Source: Zea mays
Lineage: Eukaryota; Streptophyta; Magnoliopsida; Poales; Poaceae
DNA: 64,000 nucleotides
Direction of reading: 5' to 3'
NCBI RefSeq assembly: GCF_902167145.1
Contig: NC_050097.1
Span: 117,151,982-117,215,981, forward strand
Part shown: positions 24,165 to 33,931 of the stretch, in pieces
How positions within the stretch are numbered: the stretch's first letter is position 1
Layout of the letters: the number at the start of each line of letters is the position of its first letter
Program-made: the position numbers and the translations under genes
Notes under the pieces: generated by a model
Told to the model about the DNA's origin: nothing
The model's database searches: none
Seen by the model: the letters and a program-made list of their open reading frames with translations, nothing else

Positions 24165-24775
24165 ACATCATCACTCGGCTATTACCCTCAACATGGCCGG
24201 CGCAGCCCGTTCTAACTCGGCCATTATTTCTAAAACGCCGATGTTACCTTCAGTCGCTCGGCAGTTACCTCTAACACGCCGGCGTCGTCTTCAGTCGCTC
24301 GGCAGTTATCTCTAAAACTCTGACGTCGTCCTCAGTCGCTCGACAGTTACCTCTAAAACTCCGACGTCGTCCTCAGTCGCTCGGCAGTTATCTCTAAAAC
24401 TCCGACGCCGTCTTCAAGTCACTCGGTGTTACCTCTAAAACTCTGATGTCGTCCTCAGTCGCTCGGCAGTTACCTCTAACACGCCGACGTCGTCTTTAGT
24501 CGCTCGGCAGTTATCTCTAAAACTCCGACGTCGTCTTCAAGTCACTCGGCGTTACCTCTAAAACTCCGACGTCGTCCTCAGTCACTCGGTGTTACCTCTA
24601 AAACTCCGACGTCGTCCTCAGTCGCTCGGCAGTTACCTCTAAAACTCCGACATCGTGTTCAGTGGCTCCGCAGTTACCTCTAACGCGCCGACGTCGTCTT
24701 TAGTCGCTCGACAGTTATCTCTAAAACTCCGACGTCGTCTTCAAGTCACTCGGCAGCTACCTCTAAAAGCGTCGA
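24165..24775. repeat. 41-42-bp tandem array, roughly 14-15 copies
   Basis: Period set by TCAGTCGCTCGGCAGTTA at 24250, 24291 and 24332, then 42-bp variants (TCAAGTCACTCGG). The right part is regular and the left part (24165-24245) degenerate. It lies just upstream of the antisense gene, so it could carry its promoter or regulatory sites. No coding signal. Confidence 0.9.
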
Positions 24776-25026
24776 TATGATGCCCGAGTTATTTACTTAC
24801 TATTCCAAGAGAATCAACTTCACAAATAGGGTGGGCGGAGGAATGATTCAAGAACTCTAAGTTATGCTACAAACATAACGGATAGAGAACATCATGGGCA
24901 ATGAATATCACGGCAGAAATTAACTGATTACGAAGCAAAACAATCGGCACAGAGAAGGCAACGTCATTCTTCATTAAAGGGAAGTAACAGTACTTACAAA
25001 TCAACTCATTATGAGTTGATACTTCC

Positions 25027-25258
<232 letters not shown>

Positions 25259-25285
25259 ATCTAAGGGCCACTGGACCAGTGGCAT

Positions 25286-25738
25286 CTAGCCACTGGCCCT
25301 GTTGCTGCCTCTGCTGCTGCCGCCCCTGCTGTTGCCCCTGCCGCTGCCGACGTCGCCATCCTTGCTGCCGCCGCTGCCGCCCCTGCCGCCGCCGTCATCG
25401 TCATCGCCGTCGTCACCGTCATTGCCGCCACCGCCACCGTCGTCGTCGTCGTCGTCGTCGCCATCGCCGCCACCGCCCTCGGACGAGTCCTCCTCATCCG
25501 AGGAGTACTCCAACTCATCCGAGCCCTCGAGCCCGGAGCGCTTGACGGCCCGGATGTAAGTCCAGACCTCCACCGCAAGCCCCTGGGAGTCGTCTGAATC
25601 GTCAGACGACTCACGCAGAGGGATGGGAGCCGGAGACCCCTCGGACTCAGAGGAGAACTCCTCCTCTGAGTACTCCGAATCACCGAAGTCCTCTGATGGA
25701 GGAGTCGGCTCACGCTTGCGCTTGTTGTTCTTGCCCAT
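25286..25738 (-). CDS. Antisense 150-aa acidic/Gly-rich ORF of the Grande-like element
   Basis: Function unknown. It starts MGKNNKRKREPTPPSED, a short basic nuclear-localisation-like start. It continues as Ser/Glu/Asp-rich sequence with repeated SD/SE acidic clusters, has one less biased segment (VEVWTYIRAVKRSGLEG), then runs of Asp and Gly and an Arg/Gly/Ser-rich tail. A TATA box lies 79-88 bp upstream of the ATG on the same strand. Grande1 has been described as having an opposite-strand gene; I cannot tell whether this ORF or the larger gene at 20624-23949 corresponds to it. Codon bias is driven by low complexity, so expression is uncertain. Confidence 0.5.
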   Translation of the reverse strand: MGKNNKRKREPTPPSEDFGDSEYSEEEFSSESEGSPAPIPLRESSDDSDDSQGLAVEVWTYIRAVKRSGLEGSDELEYSSDEEDSSEGGGGDGDDDDDDDGGGGGNDGDDGDDDDGGGRGGSGGSKDGDVGSGRGNSRGGSSRGSNRASG

Positions 25739-25816
25739 GGTGGAAGCGCGAGAAGGAGAAGAAAGCAAGCAGCGGAGAACAGTAAGAGATGTGAAAAAAC
25801 CAGAGAGGCAAAGACA

Positions 25817-25826
25817 CTATTTATAG
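25817..25826 (-). promoter_or_regulatory. TATA box for the antisense acidic ORF
   Basis: Minus-strand CTATAAATAG, a consensus plant TATA box, 79-88 bp upstream of ATG 25738. A pyrimidine-rich leader follows. It is outside the LTRs and oriented against gag-pol. Confidence 0.55.
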
Positions 25827-26482
25827 AAGAAGAAGGCAACCGCTCACCTCCAACCACGATCACTGAACAGTCGCGAAGCATTCAATACACACTTCAACCC
25901 GTCTGAAGATACGTCAGGCGGCTGACGCCGTTTCACGCAACGCAACACCCATTGGGACTCCAGTCAACAGCGTGGATGATATGATTACGCTCGCCATCGC
26001 ATCACATTACTACTCAGAAGCAGCCGGCTAAAACACTCAGCGTACCAAGCCGTCCCTTGTCCACACCCATTGGGGGGGACGCCTAGGAATTATCAGTATA
26101 TTTTTCAAAACTGTCACATCCGTGCAGGGCATGCAATGAATACCTCAAGACAAAAATGAGATATCAGTAAGGATCAGAGGAAAGCCAAATATAGCAGGGG
26201 AAGTACAAAATCTGACCGACAGAAGCGACGTGAAGACTAGCCAGGGAACGTCCATCAAATGTCCAATCAGTCACAGAACAAATAAATTGCACCACCTAGC
26301 AAGATATGGGCGGATCACGAACTCGGCTGCAAAAGACAAAATACATGCTGACCTCTGAAGCATAATATTGATGACATAATGCTGACCTCTAAAGCATTCA
26401 GAAAAAAAAGAAAAGATTATTCCCAGCAGAAGGACACGAAATAAAGACCTTCGAGAGGATTATTTCCAAAAATCCACTCAAA

Positions 26483-26523
26483 GCTCGGGGGCTACACCCA
26501 TTGGGTGCACCTTCGGTGCACCC
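26483..26523 (+). repeat. PPT-like tract plus hairpin, copy 1
   Basis: GCTCGGGGGCTAC (26483-26495), then ACCCATT, then arms GGGTGCACC (26503-26511) and GGTGCACCC (26515-26523) around a 3-base loop TTC. About 400 bp upstream of the 3' LTR. Confidence 0.7.
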
Positions 26524-26677
26524 CATGAATTACCATTTCAAGTCAAGATAGTGCCGACTTCTAAGGCATAAGACAAGATTAAAGACAAGGCTGGCCCTCA
26601 ACCAAAGTACAAGAGTAAAATAAAAATAATTTCTGATGAAGACCTTCGAGCAGATTATTTTCCAAAATCTACTCGAA

Positions 26678-26718
26678 GCTCGGGGGCTACACCCATTGGG
26701 TGCACCTCCGGTGCACCC
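26678..26718 (+). repeat. PPT-like tract plus hairpin, copy 2
   Basis: GCTCGGGGGCTAC (26678-26690) followed by arms GGGTGCACC (26698-26706) and GGTGCACCC (26710-26718) around TCC. The loop differs from copy 1 but the arms are identical. The flanking ACCTTCGAG...ATTATTT...CTCGAAG context is also shared between the copies. Confidence 0.7.
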
Positions 26719-26891
26719 AATGAAGTCCAGGGTCCTACAATACGAAATGCCGACCTCTAAGGCACAAGCATGAAACAAAGCTCCAGTTTACGAGTGATCA
26801 AAGCAGAAGGAAACAGTGGGAAATCGTTTTTCTCCAAATTACCTACAAGCTGGACCTGGGATCTTTGGGTTGATTACCTCAAAATCAACCC

Positions 26892-26905
26892 AAAGATCGG
26901 GGGCT
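26892..26905 (+). other. Polypurine tract of the Grande-like element
   Basis: AAAGATCGGGGGCT directly before the 3' LTR start at 26906. This sets plus orientation. Confidence 0.8.
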
Positions 26906-27532
26906 TGTGGGGGACAGATATCCCCCGGGTCCACTGGAAGGGCAAAAGACCTCACGAGAGGCCCAAGGGCCCAATAAATCGTAAGGCCATTCCTTCGTGG
27001 GCCTGGGGAGGGACAGTCAGTAAAGCAGGTTGACGTAAGGCCGGATTGGTGCAAGCCCGGACGGCCCACAGCGTTGAGCAAGCGACCACAACAAAGATCC
27101 GACTTTCCCGCGCTGGAGCCCCATGCAACGGAACCAGGCGAGGATAGGTCGGCAGAACCATAGAAAGATAGACTCAAATAGTTCATTATCTTTTAGGTGC
27201 ACATTGTTATCATATCCACATGTATTGCCCCACGGTCGAATATATAAGGCCTAGGGGGCACCCCTTCAGAACGATCGATCCCATCACTCAGCCATCCACC
27301 TCAACTCTCCACGTTCTCACTTTAGAGAGCTACCTTGTAACCCATTACACAAAGCATACTCACCAGGACGTAGGGTGTTACGCATCTCTAAGCGGCCCGA
27401 ACCTGTAAACACTGTCCATTGTCCCTCGTGCGTCTGGCACGAACCATTTTGCTACAGTCAGCGACACCGTCCTGCTCCTAAAACACCTAGAGGGGCAACC
27501 TCGGGTGTGCGGTCGGACCCAAAACACTGACA
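26906..27532 (+). repeat. 3' LTR of the Grande-like element
   Basis: 627 bp, TGTGGGGGACAG to ACTGACA, with TATATAAGG at about 27241. Intact TG...CA ends, unlike the 5' copy. Confidence 0.95.
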
Positions 27533-28607
27533 TTCTCCGCGGCGACCCTTCGCGCGGCTCGGTCCACCGCGTCCTCCCGGACCGGTGGCAGGGAGGGCTT
27601 GTAAAACCTCAACCCGTGGAGACGAACAAAAATCCCGACGATAAGAATCAAAGGCAACTCGGCGCAAAACAGGAGAAGGAGCGAACACTTACCAGGGACA
27701 CGTACCCACGCTCGAGACGCATCATGGGCTGGGTAAGGGCCCCGGCATCCAGCCTCCCTATCGTACCTGCTACCCGCCTGCGGAGGTCGTCGGCGGAGAG
27801 GGAAGCCGAGGACATCCGCGAGCCCTCCAAATCAACCCCCGGCTTCATCTCCGAAAGCGGCAACCGCCGCTCCGCCAAAGGAAGCACCCTCCGGCGATGG
27901 ATGGCGGCAACAACCCCCGCGGCAGTGAGTTCGTCATCTCTTAACTTCTACAAGGCATCCAGAAGAGGCTGAAGCTGCTCCTGCTTCTCGCGCGTGGCCC
28001 CCCAGCGCCAGTTAGTGCCGGCGGCGGTCACCACTCGTTGAGAAAACGACGGGAGCCTCCCGTCGTCGTTCCGAAGATAAAACCACCGGCGCTGCCACCC
28101 CTTGTTCGAAGACACGAGGGTGGCGGGGATGTACTGCTGCATGCGCCCTGGCCTCAGTTGGAGGGTGCAGCCCCCGGCCCGCACCGCCATGCGGACCTTC
28201 TTCGCCTCCGTCGTCGAGGCGAAGAGCTCCGCGGAAAAGAGATGGGTCCACAGATCCCAGTGAGGGTCAATTCCCAAGAAACCCTCGCAAACCACCATGA
28301 AGATGGCCGCTTGCGCGATGGAGTTGGGGTTGAAGTTATGCAGCTCCACCCCGTAGTAGTGCAGGAGCGCTCACATGAAGCGGCTCACTGGCACTCCGAA
28401 CCCCCGCTCGTGGAAGGGGATAAAGCTGACCACATACCCCGTCGGTGGAGTTGGATCGGCCTCGCTCAGGACCATCCACTCCGGCTGCGGCCCACCGGAG
28501 AGGGGACGGAGCAAACCATCGGCAACAAGGGCCTCCAGATCCCCCACGACGACGGTGGAAGAAGGCCACGGGTCGCGCGGCGGGACGGCGGTCACCTTGT
28601 CAGCCAT
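27533..28607 (-). pseudogene. N-terminal part of the antisense PF04195-type gene of the Huck/Flip-like element
   Basis: Starts MADKVTAVPPRDPW at 28607. The PF04195-type region follows: IPFHERGFGVPVSRF, then ELHNFNPNSIAQAAIFMVV, EGFLGIDPHWDLWTHLF and KGWQRRWFYLRND. There is an in-frame TGA at 28371-28373 and a stop at 27948-27950. After recognisable sequence to 27693, a GT-AG intron of about 85 bp (27692-27608) precedes an exon that runs into the Grande 3' LTR. A TATA-like TTTATATAC on minus lies about 145 bp upstream (near 28749-28758). The same domain order as in the Grande antisense gene shows homology; the two stops and the insertion make it non-functional. Confidence 0.75.
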
Positions 28608-29107
28608 CGTCGAACGAAGGTGGTGGAGGCGGAGGGGATGAGGTGCGCGGTTTTCTTTTCCCTGGCTATTCTCTTAGGTTGCGAAAACCAAAGCAGAAGG
28701 TGAGCATAAATGGCAGGGTAAAGAACCACCGCCGGCCCCTCTTCTGGGTATATAAAGGCCCGGGCGAGATCTATTCAAAACTTCGCTCGAACTCGCCGCG
28801 AAATTCAAATTCGAAGGTAAAACGTCTGTTCCTCGAACGACTCGAGCACGCGCAACGGCCGCCCCGCGAATCGCCCGTCCCGTCGCATTAACTCCTCGGC
28901 AGGGCAAGCGACACCGTTAGCAGGCGAAGCGGGCGTCGTTTTCACCTCCGCCATGATGACCGCGTCAAAAAAGGTGTGCCACACCGTTTAAATTCATATC
29001 CTTTTCCTCTTCCCCTTTCTCTCTCTTGCTACAGGGACCGGGAAAGGGGATATTTCGAAAGGGATCCTTCTCTGCGAAGGAAGCGGGCCCCGAGCCCTCC
29101 TACTGAT

Positions 29108-29475
29108 CAGGGGTTCGAAGGCTGGCCCCTCGGAAGGGTGCGACAGTCGCCCCAGAGCACTCGAGCTTCAAGCTCATTACTAATTAAGGGTTCGAAGGCT
29201 GGCCCCTCGGAAGGGTGCGACAGTCGCCCCAGAGCACTCGAGCTTCAAGCTCATTACTGATTAAGGGTTCGAAGGCTGGCCCCTCGGAAGGGTTCGACAG
29301 CCGCCCCAGAGCACTCAGGCTTCAAGCTCATTACTGATCAGGGGTTCGAAGGATGGCCCCTCGGAAGGGTTCGACAACCGCCTCAGAGCACTCAGGCTCC
29401 GCGCCCACTACTGATCAGGGGTTCGAAGGCTGGCCCCTCGGAAGGGTTCGACAGCCGCCCCAGAGCACGCAGAGT
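29108..29475 (+). repeat. 77-bp tandem array, about 5 copies
   Basis: GGGTTCGAAGG recurs at 29111, 29188, 29265, 29342 and 29419, exactly 77 bp apart. It lies between the antisense gene start and the 3' LTR of the Huck/Flip-like element, comparable in place to the 41-bp array in the Grande copy. Confidence 0.93.
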
Positions 29476-30052
29476 GAGGACTCTGGGTACGTCCGTTACA
29501 TGGCCGAGGCTCGAGCTACGCTCCCGAGGTACCCTAGGACATTTCCTAGACCAGCAGGAGCGATTTTGTAACGGAATCCCACCAAAGGGAGGCATCGAGC
29601 CCTCGGACCCTATCGAACGGGTCTGGGTCCGGCAAATCACCTGCAGGTACTTTTGGAGCGCGCCTCTGGGCCACTAGCCGACCCTTATCGAACGAGGCAC
29701 GGGCGTCCACTCGGATCACCCGTTAGCAACTCACTGGAGACACCATGTTCGGCGCCCTCTGAGGGCAACATGGCGCTTTCCCCCCTTCCTCCTTACGGAA
29801 AGGCGATGAAGGAGCGTATAATAAAAGTCGAGACAGTCCTTGATCGTCCTCTCGCTCTGTGCAGAGGCTCGAGGGCTGCTCTCGCAACCCGGCTACGACC
29901 AAACCGTTGATAGCGTCAACAAACCTGCCTAAAAACTCGGAACCTGACCATGCACCTGGGCTACAATCAGGTCGCATGAGGGAACAACCATGCCGGTCAA
30001 GGCATCACGAAGGGCATTAAGACCTCAGAGGAGTCAAACCACTCCTCCGAGG

Positions 30053-30092
30053 CCTCGGGGGCTACACCTGGCGGGTGCGCTCGCGCGCACCC
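30053..30092 (+). repeat. PPT-like tract plus hairpin in the Huck/Flip-like element
   Basis: CCTCGGGGGCTACACC followed by arms GGGTGCGC (30073-30080) and GCGCACCC (30085-30092) around TCGC. Same layout as the two modules in the Grande copy, here about 100 bp upstream of the 3' LTR. The sequence of the arms differs but pairing is kept. Confidence 0.6.
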
Positions 30093-30180
30093 ACCAGAAC
30101 AAAGTATAACCGAGAAAGGCCGATCCCCTCGCAAAAAAGTGCGACAAAGCCTCCAAGCGAGTACCAACACTCCCTTCGAG

Positions 30181-30193
30181 GCTCGGGGGCTAC
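30181..30193 (+). other. Polypurine tract of the Huck/Flip-like element
   Basis: GCTCGGGGGCTAC immediately before the LTR start TGTCGGG. Sets plus orientation. Confidence 0.8.
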
Positions 30194-31570
30194 TGTCGGG
30201 TACCGTAATTAGGGGTACCCCCAACACTCCGAAAACACGGCTCGTAACCACCCTCAGCACGAACCACAAAGACTGATGGGCACGGTTCAGGTCAAGGCTT
30301 CGTCTACCCAAGGGACGCGATCTCGCCTCGCCCGAGCCCAGCCTTGGGCAGGAACTGTAGTCCCGGACAAAGTTACGTCTCGCCCGAGGACCTCCTCAGG
30401 CAGTGGGCGCACCCTCAGCACGCCCGAGGCCCAGCTCGGGCAGGCTTCGTCGAGAAGCAACCTTGGCCAAATCGCCTCTCCAACCGACCGTATTGCAGGT
30501 GCATTCAATGCGAGGATCGCCTGACACCTTATCCTGACACGCGCGCCTCAGTCGGCAAGGTCGAAGTGACCGCAGTCACTTCGCCCTTTCACTGACCGAT
30601 CTGACAGGAAAACAGCGCCGCTCACCCCGCTCCGACTACTGTGCCAGCCACCCGGGCAAGGCTGACCACAGCAAGTTCAGCCTCGGGTGCAACAGGAAGC
30701 TCCGCCTCGCCCGACCTTAGGCCTCGACCTCGGGAGGAGGTCTCCGCCTCGCCCGACCCCAAGACTCGGCCTCAGCCTCGGCCTCGGGAGTAATCGCGTC
30801 CTCGCCCGACCCCGGCCTCAGCCTCACGAGAAGTACCCGCCTCGCCCGACCTTGGGCTCGGACTGACCGCTCCACAAGGGATACATCATTACCCTCCCCT
30901 AGCTAGCTCAGGCTACGAGGGAACAAGACTGGCATCCCATCTAGCTCGTCTCGGTAACAGGTAATGATGGCTCCCCACGTGCGTCTATGACGATGGTGGT
31001 TCTCAGCCCCCTACGAAAGCAAGGAGACGTCAGCAGGATCCCAGCAGCACCGACAACTGTGCTTCTACAGGGCTCAGGCACTTCTCCGATGGCCACGTTA
31101 TCGCCTACGCAGGGCTCAAGCACTTCTCCGACAGCTGTGCTTCTACAGGGCTCAGGCACTTCTCCGACGACCACGTTATCGCCTACACAGGGCTCAAGCA
31201 CTTCTCTGACAGCCACGTTGGCATGTACACAGGGCTCAGGCACCTCTCTGCCAGACACGTTAGCGCATAGCTACACCCCCCATTGTACACCTGGACCCTC
31301 TCCTTGCATCTATAAAAGGGAGGTCCAGGGCCTTCATGCGAGGGGGTCGCGCGGGAGAACGAGCTAACGAACAAGCTCACTCTCTCTCTCTCTCTCTCTC
31401 TCTCTCGCGAACGCTTGTAACCCCTACTACAAGCACACCCCCCTGGTGCGAGATAATACGAGCAGCGTTTCTCCCTTGTGTTCCATCTCGCTCCAACCCA
31501 TCTGGGCTGGGACACGCAACGACAAATTTACTCATCGGTCCAGGGACCCCCCGGGGTCGAAACGCCGACA
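30194..31570 (+). repeat. 3' LTR of the Huck/Flip-like element, 1377 bp
   Basis: TGTCGGGTACC to CGCCGACA, preceded by a PPT. It has a TATAAAAG box at 31311-31318, a (CT)n run at about 31379-31406, many CTCGCCCGA motifs, and a minisatellite near 31045-31250. No matching 5' LTR is in the window. Confidence 0.88.
31045..31250 (+). repeat. Minisatellite inside the LTR
   Basis: Imperfect tandem units of roughly 30-50 bp built on CAGGGCTCA(G/A)GCACTTCTC, alternating with ACGTTATCGCCTAC and TGTGCTTCTA segments, five or more copies. It lies just upstream of the LTR TATA box, so it may be the LTR enhancer region. Confidence 0.75.
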
Positions 31571-31619
31571 AAAAGTACATATATAAATGAGCAATGTGTG
31601 CAATGTTTCAATCAAAGTT

Positions 31620-32012
31620 CTGAGAATCTAAGTGTTTAGCTCATTCCTAAGCTCGCTAAAAGTCTTTTCATCCAGTGGCTTGGTAAATATATCGGCTAAT
31701 TGGTTGTGGGTGCTAACAAAAGCAATTTCGATATCCCCCTTTTGTTGGTGATCTCTCAAAAAGTGATACTGGATGTCTATGTGCTTAGTGCGGCTGGTGT
31801 TCAACGGGATTATCCGACATGCGGATTGCACTCTCATTATCACATAGGAGAGGGACTTTTCTCAACTTGTAGCCATAGTCCCTGAGGGTTTACCTCATCC
31901 AGATTAATTGTGCACAACAATGTCCTGCAACAATATACTCGGCTTCGGTGGTGGAAAGAGCTACTGAGTTTTGTTTCTTTGAAGCCCAAGACACCATGGA
32001 TCTTCCCAGAAA
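31620..32012 (-). pseudogene. Copia (Sirevirus) RNase H C-terminal fragment, inverted
   Basis: Minus-strand reading gives the end of a copia pol: SMVSW, ALSTTEAEY-like, LLCDNES-like, SRTKHIDIQYHFLRDHQQ, then NQLADIFTKPLDEKTF and a stop. At least two frame breaks occur. It abuts a plus-strand copia fragment at about 32013 in head-to-head orientation. Confidence 0.8.
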
Positions 32013-32920
32013 ATGAGTTTGGCAAAATCATGTCAAATGAGTTTGAAATGTCCATAATAGGAGAATTGAGCTTCTTTCTCGGTCTTCAAATCAAACAATT
32101 GAAAGATGGAATCTTTGTAAGACAATCTAAATATTTGAAGGATATGCTCAAAAAGTTTGGATTAGAAAATGCAAAATCTATTAAGACTCCTATGGCAACA
32201 AATGGTCATCTTGATTTAGACGAGGGAGGTACAATTGTTGATCAAAAACTTTTTCGTTCAATAATTGGTAGTTTGCTCTACATTACCACATCTAGGCCCA
32301 ATGTTATGTTTAGTGTTTGCATGTGTGCTCGGTTTCAAGCATCACCTAGAGAGGTTCACTTAAAGGTCGCTAAAAGAATTCTAAGATATTTGAAGCATAC
32401 CTCCAATATTGGTGTATGGTATCCCAAGGGTGCTCAATTTGAATTAATTGGTTATTCGGATTCGGACTATGCGGGTTGTAAGGTTGATAGGAAGAGCACA
32501 CCAGGATGTTGTCAATTTCTTGGAAAGTCTCTTGTTTCATGGTCATCCAAGAAACAAAACTCGGTTGCTCTTTCTACCGCCGAGGCGGAATATATATCGG
32601 CCGATAATTGTTGCGCTCAATCATTATGGATGAAACAAACCTTAATGGATTATGGAATTTCATTCAAAAATATTCCTCTCTTGTGTGACAATGAAAGTGT
32701 CGTAAAATTGGCTACAAATCCCATTCAACACTCAAGAACGAAACACATTGATATTAGGCATCATTTCTTAAGAGATCATGTTGGCAAAGGAGATATCTCT
32801 ATTATTCTATCGGCACAGATGATCAACTGGCGAATATATTTACAAAGCCGCTATATGAAGCAAGGTTTTGCAAATTGAGGAGTGAAATGAATATAATTGA
32901 TCTCTCGAATGTTGCTTGAA
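32013..32920 (+). pseudogene. Copia (Sirevirus) RT-RNase H fragment
   Basis: Starts inside RT (FEMSIIGELSFFLGLQIKQ) and includes SKYLKDMLKKFG. It continues to RNase H with YSDSDYAG, STAEAEY, LCDNES and KHIDIRHHFLRD, the expected catalytic D-E-D order. A frameshift near 32810 breaks the last segment, whose remains run to about 32920. The 5' two thirds of the element (LTR, gag, integrase, RT start) is absent. Confidence 0.85.
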
Positions 32921-33829
32921 TATGAGTACACATGTGTTGCATTCGGTTTGATCTCTAGGATGCTCCTTTTTGTGATATTTATCTCCTATTTTTGATCATT
33001 TATTCTTATTACATGATGGCAATACTATATATGCAAAAGACTACACTCTCAAGTTTATTATATATGAACTCATCTATACTAACCATTGGATTGATAAAGT
33101 TGTATATATTTGAGGTAAGAATCCATGTTGAAACTCGTTTTCAATAACTGAAAAAGGTATGGAAAACTCTCTGTCTGGCCACGGACCGTCCGCCCCCTGA
33201 CCGCGGACCGTCCGACGCATCGGTTGTTGGACTGTCCGGTGGACAGAGCAGACTATCTGCACCCATCAGGTCGCGGACCGTCCACGAGTGGTTCTTTAAG
33301 TCAGCCGAGGCCGCCAGAAGTGCCAACACTTCTTTCTCCATTGCCTTACTCTCTCTCACACACTTTCTACTCTTTGAAAACTATTTTCTGCGATTGCTGT
33401 CGTTTCGATTTTGAGCGTGGACTGTCAGAGAGTCTTCGTGGTGATCAACAACGATGTCTTCCTCTCGATATTAAAATTCTCCATGCAATTTATTCAAATA
33501 TTACACATCGTAGGGTTTTCATAAATTAGTCGCTGATATGTTCTTGGATAGATTTTTCATCAAATTGTTTGGTGGAATTTGTTATGGGTGTCATAATGAA
33601 CTAACTATAAAATTTGGTTTCACTTTCATGGATATCTTGTTCTAATTTTGCGATTACATGTTTTGAGCATATTGGGGATCCAAAATCGCCCTTGGTCTAT
33701 CGTGAACCGTCCGCCCGTGTAGCGCGGACCGTTCGGCTCTGCGTGCGCGGACCGTTCGGCCCTACTTGCGCGGACCGTCCAATACCCTAGCGCGGACCAT
33801 CCGCCTTTTGGCAGATTGCCATATAGATC
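32921..33829 (+). other. Non-coding spacer of the copia element with CGGACCGTCC motifs
   Basis: AT-rich except for two clusters (33180-33290 and 33695-33800) in which GGACCGTCC-type decamers recur every 20-30 bp. No supported gene. The same motif recurs in the LTR at 36490-36910, linking the spacer and LTR to one element family. Confidence 0.6.
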
Positions 33830-33931
33830 TTGTTGTCATTTTTTTCAGGTTGTCATCTTATTATTGAGATTCTTTATATTCTGTTTTCAGTGGCTTCGGT
33901 GGTCTCAAGAAGAAGCTTGCAAGGGCGATTT

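Larger units (their letters stand above)
27533..31570 (+). mobile_element. 3' remnant of a Huck/Flip-like Tat-lineage gypsy element
   Basis: Holds the N-terminal part of an antisense PF04195-type gene, a 77-bp array, a PPT and a complete 3' LTR. Its continuation to the left of the Grande insertion is 11576-13006. No gag, pol or 5' LTR of this element is in the window; it ends at the copia LTR fragment near 11575. The LTR start TGTCGGGTACC and the repeated CTCGCCCGA motifs resemble maize Huck/Flip LTRs; the exact family name is uncertain. Confidence 0.8.
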
